From Flavobacteriales bacterium UBA4466 (GTDB lineage Bacteria; Bacteroidota; Bacteroidia; Flavobacteriales_D; Crocinitomicaceae): 64,000 nucleotides of DNA. Of this stretch, positions 28,194 to 35,995 are shown in pieces; position 1 is the first letter of the stretch; each line of letters starts with the position of its first letter. The notes under the pieces are model-generated. The model made no database searches and was not told the origin of the DNA. It worked only from the letters and a program-made list of their open reading frames with translations. The translations under genes and the position numbers were made by a program. The stretch covers positions 124,001 to 188,000 of the forward strand of contig CAJJBE010000001.1 in assembly GCA_905182335.1 (NCBI GenBank), read 5' to 3'.

Positions 28194-29906
28194 ATGAAAT
28201 ACATCCTACTTATTTACATAGTTCTGGCTGGCCTTTTTCTAGTTTCCTGCGGTGAAACAGAGCCAGATGTAGCAAGTTTAGTTGCAATAGGGGGGAAAAA
28301 ATATGGTGGTGAATTTAAATTCATGTCCCCAGAAAAGATTAATTCTCTCATTCCAACGGAATCATCAAATCACTACTCTTCACGAATCGTATCTCAAATT
28401 TTTGACCCGCTACTTCGCTTAAACACCCTTACAATGAAGGCAGTCCCCGCTGTTGCTGAAAGTTTTAGCATTAGTGATGATGCACTGGTCTATACATTTA
28501 AGATTCGTAAAGGTATTTTCTTTCACAAAGATAATTGTTTTGGAGATGAGCCACACGAATTAAACGCATATGATGCAAAGTTCACATTGGATTTAGCTTG
28601 TTCTGGTTTAGACATCAACCACGTAGACTACTTGTTAGTGAATCGCATTAAAGGAGCTAAAGATTTTAATGAAGCTACCGCTACAAAGTTTGATGATAAA
28701 GGTGTTTCTGGAATTGTAGTTATTGACGATTATACTTTACAAGTTCATTTAATATCACCATTTTCAGGATTTGAAAATATCATTACGCATCCCGGCTTAG
28801 GCGTGTTTCCAAAAGAAGCCTATAAAAAATACGGAGATAATTTATATAAGCATGCTGTTGGTTCTGGTCCTTTTACTCTTGAAAAGATGACAGAAGATAA
28901 AATCACGTTAAAGCGAAATGCTAATTACTGGAAAAAAGATGAGCTCGGAAACCAGCTTCCTTTTATGTCAAAGGTAATCGTGACTTATACTAATGATAAA
29001 CGACATGAATTACTAGCCTTTAGAGAGTCGTCAATTGATTTAGTCCTGGAGGTTCCAGTAGAAGAAATTGAACATATTCTTGGCACTCTTTTAGAGGCTC
29101 AAGAAGGCAAGAACGTAAGACATAAAGTTGACTCAGAAAAGTCATTAAGTATGGCTTACATTGCTATGGCCTGTGAAAGTTCTGAGTTTAGTAATCCTGA
29201 TGTGCGAAGAGCTTTTAATTTAGCGATAAATCGTACAGAGATTGTTAACACAAAGCTAGACGGTGAAGGATGGGTTGCAACGAATGGATTTGTCCCGTCT
29301 ATGAGAAATTATCCAAATGAAGAAATTGTTGGTCATGTATACAATGTTCTAGAAGCAAAGGAATTAATGGCGAAGGCAGGGTATGCTAACGGCAAAAACT
29401 TCCCGGCTTTAGACTTCTATGTAAATGCTGTTGAAGGTTCTAGTGCTTATAAGTTATGTAAAGCTGTTTCTGAGCAATTAAAAGCAAATTTAAATGTTGA
29501 CCTGAATATTAAGCTTTGTACTATGGGTGAACGTAAAGCTGCAGTTGCAAGTGGTGAAGCAAAAATATGGCGATCAGGTTGGATTGCGGATTATCCAGAC
29601 CCAGAAAGCTTTTTATCCTTATTCTATGGTGGAAATATTACACGCTTTGGAAGCCTAAACTTATTTAAGTTCCAAAGCGATGAATATGATACGCTTTTTG
29701 AAAGTGCCATTTCTGAAGTAAATCCTAAAAAAAGAACTGAATTATTGGTTAAATGTGATCAGATGGTCATAAAACAAGCAGCGCTGATACCTATGCTTAC
29801 CGAGGATCATATTGTTATGATAAATGTGCGCGTGAGAAACTTTAAATCCAACTCAATGGAAAGCTTAAATCTCACCGAAGTCTATATCAAAGAACCTCGA
29901 AAATAA
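28194..29906 (+). CDS. ABC-transporter substrate-binding lipoprotein, family 5 (oligopeptide type)
   Basis: A 570-residue protein with a lipoprotein signal ending in FLVSC (cysteine 19). The mature protein is an SBP_bac_5 fold: VAESFSISDDALVYTFKIRKG near residue 90, then DVRRAFNLAINR in the middle and a late GWIADYPDPESFL segment. Family members bind oligopeptides, nickel or related small molecules for an ABC importer. No permease or ATPase gene is adjacent. Lipidation may place it in the inner or outer membrane. The gene stands alone between trpS and recO. Confidence 0.92.
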   Translation: MKYILLIYIVLAGLFLVSCGETEPDVASLVAIGGKKYGGEFKFMSPEKINSLIPTESSNHYSSRIVSQIFDPLLRLNTLTMKAVPAVAESFSISDDALVYTFKIRKGIFFHKDNCFGDEPHELNAYDAKFTLDLACSGLDINHVDYLLVNRIKGAKDFNEATATKFDDKGVSGIVVIDDYTLQVHLISPFSGFENIITHPGLGVFPKEAYKKYGDNLYKHAVGSGPFTLEKMTEDKITLKRNANYWKKDELGNQLPFMSKVIVTYTNDKRHELLAFRESSIDLVLEVPVEEIEHILGTLLEAQEGKNVRHKVDSEKSLSMAYIAMACESSEFSNPDVRRAFNLAINRTEIVNTKLDGEGWVATNGFVPSMRNYPNEEIVGHVYNVLEAKELMAKAGYANGKNFPALDFYVNAVEGSSAYKLCKAVSEQLKANLNVDLNIKLCTMGERKAAVASGEAKIWRSGWIADYPDPESFLSLFYGGNITRFGSLNLFKFQSDEYDTLFESAISEVNPKKRTELLVKCDQMVIKQAALIPMLTEDHIVMINVRVRNFKSNSMESLNLTEVYIKEPRK

Positions 29907-29952
29907 TTTATTACTCTTATAGTGATAGGCAAATCTAGATGATTCGGGGTTT

Positions 29953-30648
29953 TTATCCATTCAACACCTCTTTAACAATCTCATATGAATCAAGGTCCTT
30001 AAATCTTGGGACGTGAATCATGAAATAATCCAACATGGCCTCTAAGGCATCCTCTCTTGCGTTTTTTGTTGTGTTTTTCGGTAATTCATCACCAAGCAAT
30101 AGTGCAGTGATAATATCTACTCCTGAGCCCCTTCGGGTTCTTTCAGCAATATTCCCTACCCGTTGAAATGTTCCTGCATCAAGATTAAATATTCCCATCC
30201 CTCTTCCTTCAATAAGTGGTTTAAACCCTAAAACCTCGCTAAAGCCTATTAAAAACGAAACTGGAAATAGCATTAAATCATTCGTGGATTCTAGTTCCTC
30301 TACATACCCCACAATAAAATCAAAGAGCTCTGTGTCAGCATCGCCTTCATGAACACACTTCCGTGTAGTTTCTGCCATAAAAAACGCAATAGCGGACTTG
30401 ACAGGGTCAAACTGAAAAGAGTGTGAAAACGATCCTTCAACATTTGTTAAATTTTGCAACTCAGATTCTGGCCTTCCATAGAATGACAATTCCGAGACGG
30501 CCATTGGAAAAATGTTATGTGCCTTTTTCTTTCCTCCACGAAATAAAAACTTTTGAAGTCCTTTTTCTCGGGTATAAAATGTTGTGATTAAACTCGAATC
30601 TGAGTAGGATATACGATTCAAGAAGACGCCTTGGTCAGTAAATTTCAT
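29953..30648 (-). CDS. recO: DNA repair protein RecO
   Basis: A 231-residue protein. The N-terminal OB fold (about 1-80) shows DQGVFLNRISYSDSSLITTFYTREKG; the helical C-terminal domain carries the region that would hold the zinc site, here without the four-cysteine motif, as is usual in Bacteroidota. RecO helps RecF/RecR load RecA on SSB-covered single-stranded DNA. It is 7 bp downstream of the porZ-like gene and reads in the same direction, so they probably form an operon. Confidence 0.92.
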   Translation of the reverse strand: MKFTDQGVFLNRISYSDSSLITTFYTREKGLQKFLFRGGKKKAHNIFPMAVSELSFYGRPESELQNLTNVEGSFSHSFQFDPVKSAIAFFMAETTRKCVHEGDADTELFDFIVGYVEELESTNDLMLFPVSFLIGFSEVLGFKPLIEGRGMGIFNLDAGTFQRVGNIAERTRRGSGVDIITALLLGDELPKNTTKNAREDALEAMLDYFMIHVPRFKDLDSYEIVKEVLNG

Positions 30649-30655
30649 GCTATTC

Positions 30656-32974
30656 TTAGTTTACAACTAATACTTTTCCCACTTTTCTGCCTTTTCCTAC
30701 ATTAGACGCAGTCCAGATTAAGTAAACTCCGGTTGCTACACGCTCCCCTATTAATGTCTTACCATCCCAAGTGGCCGTGCCACCATTAGATGTTGTTTTA
30801 TAAACTAAGTTCCCAGCAATGTCCGTTATTTTTACATCTGAATCATATTGAATTCCTTGAATAGTTATCGGCCCTGAATATTCTGGTCGTGCTGGGTTCG
30901 GAAAGACAGTCACATTGCTATACTCTGTGTCCTCATACGTCGCATCTGTTCGGTATGACATCATTCCAATATCAGTAATGATAAACATTTCTCCCGTATT
31001 ATGGTCAATCTCTAAATCCAGCACATTGTCGGAGATCAAAGGAGAATTCTCTTTCGTGTGTTGCTCAATGATTTCTAGCCCATCAGCTGACAATAAAATG
31101 ATTCCGCTATTTGATGTTGCAAACCATTTGCGATTTGCTCCATCAACTACAATATCATTGATGTCTGTGTCTCCTAAAACATATTCAACATTTCCTTCAT
31201 ATTCAATTTTAATTCTTTGGGCATTATAATCGCCCGCCAAAGCGTCAAAAGAACCTTCAGAGTTATACAACACAGCAAATCCATTATCTGTTCCTAACCA
31301 AATTTCATTGTCAAAATCAACAGCAATTGCATTAACCTGGTTAGACGGCAAAGCACCTGAGTTTTCTCCGCTATTTAGTAATACAACTTTATCGTCACTT
31401 GGATCAGAAATTGTTCCATTATCATTATACCCATACAATCCAGCACCCCTAATCGAAAGCCATTTATTTCCGTTATAGTCAATTTCCATATTATCTGAAA
31501 ACTTAGATTTTGCAGCAGTTCCTAGATCAAATTCATACCATAATTGGTCCTTTGTTAATACTTTTAACGGAGCATTTGCATAGCCATTAAGTATCCAGAG
31601 ATTTCCGTCTTCATCGTAGATAACATCAGAAATTAAAGTCCAGTCATTCCCTAAGCTTGTTGATTCGAGTAAGGAATTAGAAGGTAGGTAGGTATTTGTT
31701 ACTTGGCCCTCTATACTTCCAATAGAAAGTGGTGTTTCCGAATAAGTCCCTGCTGCAAATTGATCTGTATTGGTAGGGTTAATGGATGCTGTAATAAAAT
31801 CCCAGATATTCTCCTCATTCCAAAGTGTCATGTTCTCCTGGTCCTTTAAGGACCAGGTCTCATCTTCAAAAACATATAAGCCAGCTCGATTAAATGTTAC
31901 AAACAAAGATTGCAGGCCTCCTCCGTTAACAATCAATTTCCCGTCTTCCCAATCCATGCTGTAAAAGTCACTCTTTGGTGGTCCAGGAAACACTATTTTA
32001 CTACTAATTCCTGTTCCGATAGAATTGACCAATCCATGATCATTATCCGCAATCCAATACTCTGAATTACCATAGGCTATAGTATTAGCTTTTACTTGAG
32101 GGCCAAAAGCATAGGTGCCAAAATATTGCTCTACTAGCAAATTGTCATCATAGATCGCTGTCCCTGGAAAGTAGTTTATCGCAAGTTTATTCTGGATTTC
32201 ATTGACTCCATATATCTCAGGATCAAACGACTCCCCTATTTGATGAACCAACGCAGATGAAGCCAGCGTGAAAAGTGTATCTCCTCCATATCCATCTCCT
32301 TTTGCTAAAACAAAAATACGTCCATTTACCCTTTCTATTTCAGCATAATAATCATCTGTTGGTAACCCCGGGACTCTAGAATCAATGTTCCATTGTGATG
32401 GGTCTGCTAGAGCAATGTTATTAACAAGACCTGTATATAGTTTGTCTTCTGTTAGGGCAAAGATCGTGTCATTTCTAAAGGCAACATCAAGAATTGATTG
32501 GTTCCCATTGGTTGGGTAATACGTGTCTCTAACTTCATTCTTTATCGGGTCAATTTTAACAATTGAAAAGCCTGTTGCAACATACATGTGATTGTCGAAC
32601 TCTACGATTTTATTAATTCTCTTTGATCCTTGTACTTGAGCCAACTTAATCGCCGGAATATTCGTAACCGTATTATTCTTAATCTTGTCTAAGTTCCCGT
32701 TTTCATACCCCACAAATACGGCATTGTTTGAAAGACTATTCCCAAGACAAGTCACCGTTATATCCGAGAGGCCACTCACAGCATTCCAAATGCTTAATTC
32801 ATTCGAAGAATATCCGTATTCGCTCAATCCATTTTCATATGCAGCAAACACACGATCGGATTTAGCAACAACATCCACTGCTTTGTTCGCCGGGATATGC
32901 AGCCGCCATTGACCCGTTCCTATTTGAGAAATTGCAGTTGAAGAACAAAAAAGTATCAGTATCAGTAGTCGCAT
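30656..32974 (-). CDS. porZ: PorZ-like T9SS beta-propeller protein with type A sorting domain
   Basis: A 772-residue secreted protein (signal peptide ending STAISQ). The start QIGTGQWRLHIPANKAVDVVAKSDRVFAAYENGLSEY is the PorZ hallmark, followed by two-component-regulator-propeller repeats (WNAVSGLSDI, SNQVNAIAVDFDNEIWLGTDNGFA and others) across about residues 30-660. A type A CTD ends the protein (VFPNPARPEYSG, AGNLVYKT, GVYLIW). In Porphyromonas gingivalis PorZ is part of the T9SS attachment complex and delivers A-LPS to PorU. The direct recO neighbour matches the arrangement I know from other Bacteroidota. Orthology is inferred from the N-terminus and layout. Confidence 0.75.
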   Translation of the reverse strand: MRLLILILFCSSTAISQIGTGQWRLHIPANKAVDVVAKSDRVFAAYENGLSEYGYSSNELSIWNAVSGLSDITVTCLGNSLSNNAVFVGYENGNLDKIKNNTVTNIPAIKLAQVQGSKRINKIVEFDNHMYVATGFSIVKIDPIKNEVRDTYYPTNGNQSILDVAFRNDTIFALTEDKLYTGLVNNIALADPSQWNIDSRVPGLPTDDYYAEIERVNGRIFVLAKGDGYGGDTLFTLASSALVHQIGESFDPEIYGVNEIQNKLAINYFPGTAIYDDNLLVEQYFGTYAFGPQVKANTIAYGNSEYWIADNDHGLVNSIGTGISSKIVFPGPPKSDFYSMDWEDGKLIVNGGGLQSLFVTFNRAGLYVFEDETWSLKDQENMTLWNEENIWDFITASINPTNTDQFAAGTYSETPLSIGSIEGQVTNTYLPSNSLLESTSLGNDWTLISDVIYDEDGNLWILNGYANAPLKVLTKDQLWYEFDLGTAAKSKFSDNMEIDYNGNKWLSIRGAGLYGYNDNGTISDPSDDKVVLLNSGENSGALPSNQVNAIAVDFDNEIWLGTDNGFAVLYNSEGSFDALAGDYNAQRIKIEYEGNVEYVLGDTDINDIVVDGANRKWFATSNSGIILLSADGLEIIEQHTKENSPLISDNVLDLEIDHNTGEMFIITDIGMMSYRTDATYEDTEYSNVTVFPNPARPEYSGPITIQGIQYDSDVKITDIAGNLVYKTTSNGGTATWDGKTLIGERVATGVYLIWTASNVGKGRKVGKVLVVN

Positions 32975-33056
32975 TATAGTATGTTTCTATGCCTTTAACG
33001 GTAAGCCAACAAAATTATTTTATTTAATCATAAAGACAAACAAATCTAACATATAC

Positions 33057-33086
33057 TTGGTGATTAGAAAAACGGTGTTACTTTTG
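33057..33086 (+). promoter_or_regulatory. Consensus promoter (TTG-N19-TACTTTTG) of the tRNA-Arg unit
   Basis: TTG at 33057-33059, 19 bp, then TACTTTTG at 33079-33086: an exact match to the Bacteroidota vegetative promoter. Transcription would start near 33093 and pass through the tRNA-like remnant at 33124 before the intact tRNA at 33179. Confidence 0.7.
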
Positions 33087-33123
33087 GGGTATGTTTTTTA
33101 CAACAGCTAAAAAGCAGAAAATA

Positions 33124-33177
33124 GTCCCGTGGTACAACTGAAGACTTTAGGGTATGTAGTTGAATCCACTCGGAAAA
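33124..33177 (+). pseudogene. Decayed tRNA-like sequence
   Basis: GTCCCGTGGTACAACTGAA matches the acceptor and D-arm of the tRNA that follows (17 of about 20 positions). TGTAGTTGAATCCAC-TCGG then matches a T-arm and part of the 3' acceptor strand. Roughly 20 nt covering the 5' side of the anticodon arm are missing, and the 3' acceptor is AAAA. It cannot fold as a tRNA. It is either a pseudogene of tRNA-Arg or of a tRNA-Gln-like gene. Confidence 0.55.
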
Positions 33178-33178
33178 T

Positions 33179-33252
33179 GGCCCCGTGGCGCAACTGAATA
33201 GCGCACTGGATTTCGGCTCCAGCGGTTACAAGTTTGAATCTTGTCGGGGTCA
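33179..33252 (+). tRNA. tRNA-Arg (anticodon UCG)
   Basis: A complete 74-nt cloverleaf. The acceptor GGCCCCG pairs with CGGGGTC (one G-U), discriminator A. D-stem GCGC/GCGC; anticodon stem CTGGA/TCCAG with loop TTTCGGC gives anticodon TCG; T-stem ACAAG/CTTGT. CCA is not encoded. Two normally invariant loop bases are changed together: position 19 is A (not G) and position 56 is T (not C), keeping a Watson-Crick tertiary pair. It is followed within 5 bp by a strong terminator and is the integration target of the island. Confidence 0.92.
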
Positions 33253-33256
33253 CTCT

Positions 33257-33298
33257 AGCGGAGAATTGGTTAAAATCAACTGGTTCTCCGCTTTTTAT
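33257..33298 (+). terminator. tRNA-Arg terminator (copy A)
   Basis: AGCGGAGAA (33257-33265) pairs with TTCTCCGCT (33284-33292), extended by a weaker inner stem, then a T-rich tract. The same terminator recurs with two substitutions at 44464-44510. Confidence 0.85.
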
Positions 33299-33304
33299 TT
33301 TTGC

Positions 33305-33557
33305 TAAATCCTCTGATAATAAAGGGATAGCGGAGAAAATAGAATTTACTCTTTTGGTTTGAACTTTGCCTTTTAACTTGTCGTAACCTATTCCGGATGG
33401 AAACACTAAACTTTGTATTTTCTTCTTTTGAGGTAAATCTCCAGAATCCCATAATTCACTCAGGTTAGAAGACAATTTTAATGCCTTATCTATTGCTATT
33501 TGAAGGTTTGAACTCGAAATTGTAGAACTGAATAAATTTGACTCTAACTTCTTTTCT
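33305..33557 (-). pseudogene. C-terminal remnant of a large serine recombinase
   Basis: The frame reads from the IS end leftwards (about 84 residues): helical start ESNLFSSTISSSNLQ, then QKKKIQSLVFPSGIGYDK and TKRVNSIFSAI. This is the characteristic C-terminus of Bacteroidota phage/island-type large serine recombinases. The resolvase domain and zinc ribbon are absent; the IS6 copy at 33558 truncates the gene. The open frame continues to 33107 only by reading through the terminator and antisense to the tRNA, so residues after the recombinase tail are probably not original protein. The position beside the tRNA fits an integrase at the end of its island. Confidence 0.65.
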
Positions 33558-34342
33558 GGTTCTGTCGCATTAACCAAATCTCAATCTAAAATTTACTGAT
33601 TGAGATTGAATTAAGCAGCTAAAGAACAAAATATTTTGAACGTCGTTTTTCTCGAATCAGCTATTTGACCCTTCCTAATTATATTGACAACTTCGATTCC
33701 AGCCAAAGTCCGCTTGGCTGATTCAAACTCCTTGAAACCCGTATCTATCGACATTCGCCTCTTGATGTTGCGGTCGTCTTGTTCCACTATATTGTTCAAG
33801 TATTTGCATTGTCGAATCCTAATTTTTCGCACTGTCAGTAGATCCCGGTTGATCGTCCTAATGCCAGATTTGTTTGCACCACTTTTATCGATATTTACCA
33901 CCCTTGGTTTTCCGTTATTACGAATGGCTTTACGCAGAAATAATTGTGCTGACCCTAGCATTCTGCGTTTGGTCAATAAGAAATCAACGGTGTTTCCAAA
34001 CTTGTCTACAGCCCGATAAAGATAGCGGTACTTACCTCCTACTTTGATATAGGTTTCATCCATTCTCCAACTTGAACAAACCTGTCTTTTTCTTTTGTGC
34101 ATGTTCTTTTCAATCTCAGGAGAGAATTTGAATACCCATCTTTGAACAGTAGAATGATCAACTTGAACTCCCCTCATCGAAAGTAGTTCTTCTACATCTC
34201 TGTAACTTAGGGTAAATCTCAGTTTAAGATAAACAGCATGAAGAATTACAACTCTGGGATACCGATGACGCTTGAACATAGTGCTGGGTTTTGGCTAAAT
34301 CTACGTATTTTGTAAATCAACCGAAGTTAATGCGACAGAACC
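33558..34342 (-). mobile_element. IS6-family insertion sequence, copy 1 (785 bp)
   Basis: Bounded by perfect 17-bp terminal inverted repeats (GGTTCTGTCGCATTAAC). It contains one transposase gene. No 8-bp target duplication is seen (left flank TCTTTTCT, right flank GTAAAAAG), as expected after IS6-mediated adjacent deletion or cointegrate resolution. It truncates the serine recombinase. A second copy in the same orientation is at 40629-41413. Confidence 0.93.
33611..34279 (-). CDS. IS6-family DDE transposase (copy 1)
   Basis: A 222-residue transposase. The N-terminal region (LRFTLSYRDVEELLSMRG) and the DDE core (D in WRMDETYIKV, D in VNIDKSGA, E in NIVEQ) are all present. Copy 2 differs at about 13 of 222 residues. 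The conserved histidine after the catalytic glutamate (EQDHR in most IS6 members and in copy 2) is aspartate here (EQDDR), which may reduce activity. Confidence 0.93.
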   Translation of the reverse strand: MFKRHRYPRVVILHAVYLKLRFTLSYRDVEELLSMRGVQVDHSTVQRWVFKFSPEIEKNMHKRKRQVCSSWRMDETYIKVGGKYRYLYRAVDKFGNTVDFLLTKRRMLGSAQLFLRKAIRNNGKPRVVNIDKSGANKSGIRTINRDLLTVRKIRIRQCKYLNNIVEQDDRNIKRRMSIDTGFKEFESAKRTLAGIEVVNIIRKGQIADSRKTTFKIFCSLAA

Positions 34343-34387
34343 GTAAAAAGTCCAATAGATTCTTTAAATTTAGGTTAAACCTATAGT

Positions 34388-34419
34388 GTGGATAAAGTGC
34401 ACTAGTACACTTTATCCAC
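34388..34419. promoter_or_regulatory. 32-bp near-perfect palindrome before the CotH-like gene
   Basis: Arms GTGGATAAAGTG and CACTTTATCCAC are perfect 12-bp complements, with an 8-bp centre that itself contains the palindrome ACTAGT. Only one base pair of 16 mismatches. It ends 18 bp before the ATG at 34438, so it is an operator or a 5'-UTR hairpin; there is no T-run for a terminator. Confidence 0.55.
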
Positions 34420-34437
34420 TTGCTATAAACTATTAAA

Positions 34438-35592
34438 ATGAAATCAGCACATATTCTTATTGTAACTTTAATATTAGTGATGTTCTCATGTGGGAATGAA
34501 AAACTACCATCACTAAACATAAAAAAAGGTGATGATTTTTCATGGAAAGTAAAAGAACCTTGCACAGTTATTTACTCTAATTCAGATACTCTTTCTGGAA
34601 AAATAAAATGCAGAGGAGGAATGTCAAGTAAATACTATAAACATTCATTTTCTCTTGAATTAAATAATAAATACTCGTTTTTAGGTCTACCTCGTGATGA
34701 CGATTGGATTTTAAATGCCAATTATATTGATAAAACATTTATGAGGCATAAAATTAGTTATGATCTTTTTATGGAAATGAATCCCAAAAATATTGCATCC
34801 CAAAGTACCTATATCAATGTTTATATAAACGATAAATATGAAGGACTATATGTACTAATGGAGAAGATTAACGGCGGAATAGTTGGTTTAAATAAGCATG
34901 ATACTTTAGCTATGTTATTTAAAGATCCTCCCATTTTCACAGAAAAAAAGCTATCATATGTTCAAGATTCGTTGAATTACTATCAGCAAAATTTTCCAAA
35001 AGTAACCGTATCCGACAAAACGTACTACATTGATAAATTCAAAGATTTTCTGTTTAATTCCAGTGATAGTGAATTTGCTCAAAACATTTCAAACTGGGTG
35101 GATATAGAGAATGTAATTGACTGGCATATAATTCTATTATTTTCAAATAACTCAGATGGGATAATGAAAAATTTCTATTTTTATAAACTTGATAAAAACA
35201 CACCATTCAGATTTGCAATTTGGGATTACGACCATTCATTTGGGCGCGATGGAGACAATGAGCACAATTTAATGGAACGAGAACTTGATTGTAATAGGTC
35301 TATATTATTAAAACGACTAGTAAATATACCAAGCATTGGTTACTTAGACAAACTAAAAAAAAGATGGTTTGAGCTTCGAAAAGAGAATATTATTTCTACA
35401 AAAAAATTTAAACGACACATAGATGAAAATGAAAAAATAATTAGAAGCGAAATTGAAAAAAATTTTGAGAAATGGCCAGTTAATGGCAAGTGGTATTATG
35501 ACAATAATAATTACGAACAAGAACTTGATTTAATTCAAGATTTTGTAAAAATTAGGATTCGACAACTTGATGAATACTTCAATAACCGTTAA
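34438..35592 (+). CDS. CotH-kinase-family lipoprotein
   Basis: A 384-residue protein with a lipoprotein signal (VMFSC, cysteine 18). GKIKCRGGMSSKYYKHSFSL matches the CotH RGNSS...K-S-Y nucleotide-binding start. DDDWILNANYIDKTFMRHKISYDLF is the second family block. FAIWDYDHSFGRD (D263, D265) is the catalytic/metal block. CotH proteins are atypical kinases first known from spore coats and also found as surface proteins in other bacteria; the substrate is not known here. Base composition is lower in G+C than the core genes. It follows the IS end and palindrome. Confidence 0.85.
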   Translation: MKSAHILIVTLILVMFSCGNEKLPSLNIKKGDDFSWKVKEPCTVIYSNSDTLSGKIKCRGGMSSKYYKHSFSLELNNKYSFLGLPRDDDWILNANYIDKTFMRHKISYDLFMEMNPKNIASQSTYINVYINDKYEGLYVLMEKINGGIVGLNKHDTLAMLFKDPPIFTEKKLSYVQDSLNYYQQNFPKVTVSDKTYYIDKFKDFLFNSSDSEFAQNISNWVDIENVIDWHIILLFSNNSDGIMKNFYFYKLDKNTPFRFAIWDYDHSFGRDGDNEHNLMERELDCNRSILLKRLVNIPSIGYLDKLKKRWFELRKENIISTKKFKRHIDENEKIIRSEIEKNFEKWPVNGKWYYDNNNYEQELDLIQDFVKIRIRQLDEYFNNR

Positions 35593-35636
35593 TAACATAC
35601 AATTTACCGTCAACACTACATAGCATAAAACATGAT

Positions 35637-35813
35637 ATGATAAAACAAATTTATAGGTTTTTAAACCCAAAATTCCAAAATTTATTTCTTGAGTATAAGG
35701 TGGATTTCAAACCACGATATGGACACGGAAAACCAGCTCATCAGGGTTTATACGAAATTATTGATTCAAATCGTGATAACTACAAATATTTGATTGGAAA
35801 AGCCTTTGGTTAA
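35637..35813 (+). CDS. Short ORF (58 aa), possibly an N-terminal gene remnant
   Basis: ATG at 35637, stop TAA at 35811-35813, 44 bp after the CotH-like gene. The sequence starts MIKQIYRFLNPKFQNLF and contains KPRYGHGKPAH and NYKYLIGKAFG. The RYGHGKP segment is reminiscent of the start of some class I methyltransferase-like proteins, and the abrupt end suggests a truncated gene, but this is a weak impression. I do not assign a function. Confidence 0.4.
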   Translation: MIKQIYRFLNPKFQNLFLEYKVDFKPRYGHGKPAHQGLYEIIDSNRDNYKYLIGKAFG

Positions 35814-35897
35814 ACTGTAAATTAATAGAGTGAGTTTGTAAACATCTTTAAATACAGGTAGATCATAATATAATGCCATAACATGTGTTCTTAATAT

Positions 35898-35928
35898 AAA
35901 ATGGAGGGCAACGCCCTCCATTTTTCAA
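35898..35928. terminator. Bidirectional rho-independent terminator
   Basis: AAATGGAGGGC-AAC-GCCCTCCATTT, an 11-bp perfect stem with A- and T-runs on both sides. It separates the rightward CotH unit from the leftward collagen-like operon. A second small hairpin (ACCGC/GCGGT, 35933-35945) follows on the minus-strand side. Confidence 0.85.
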
Positions 35929-35995
35929 ATTTGACCGCTACGCGGTAAAAAAACCATAACTTAAAAAATAGTTAAATGGATAAATTGATAAATAG

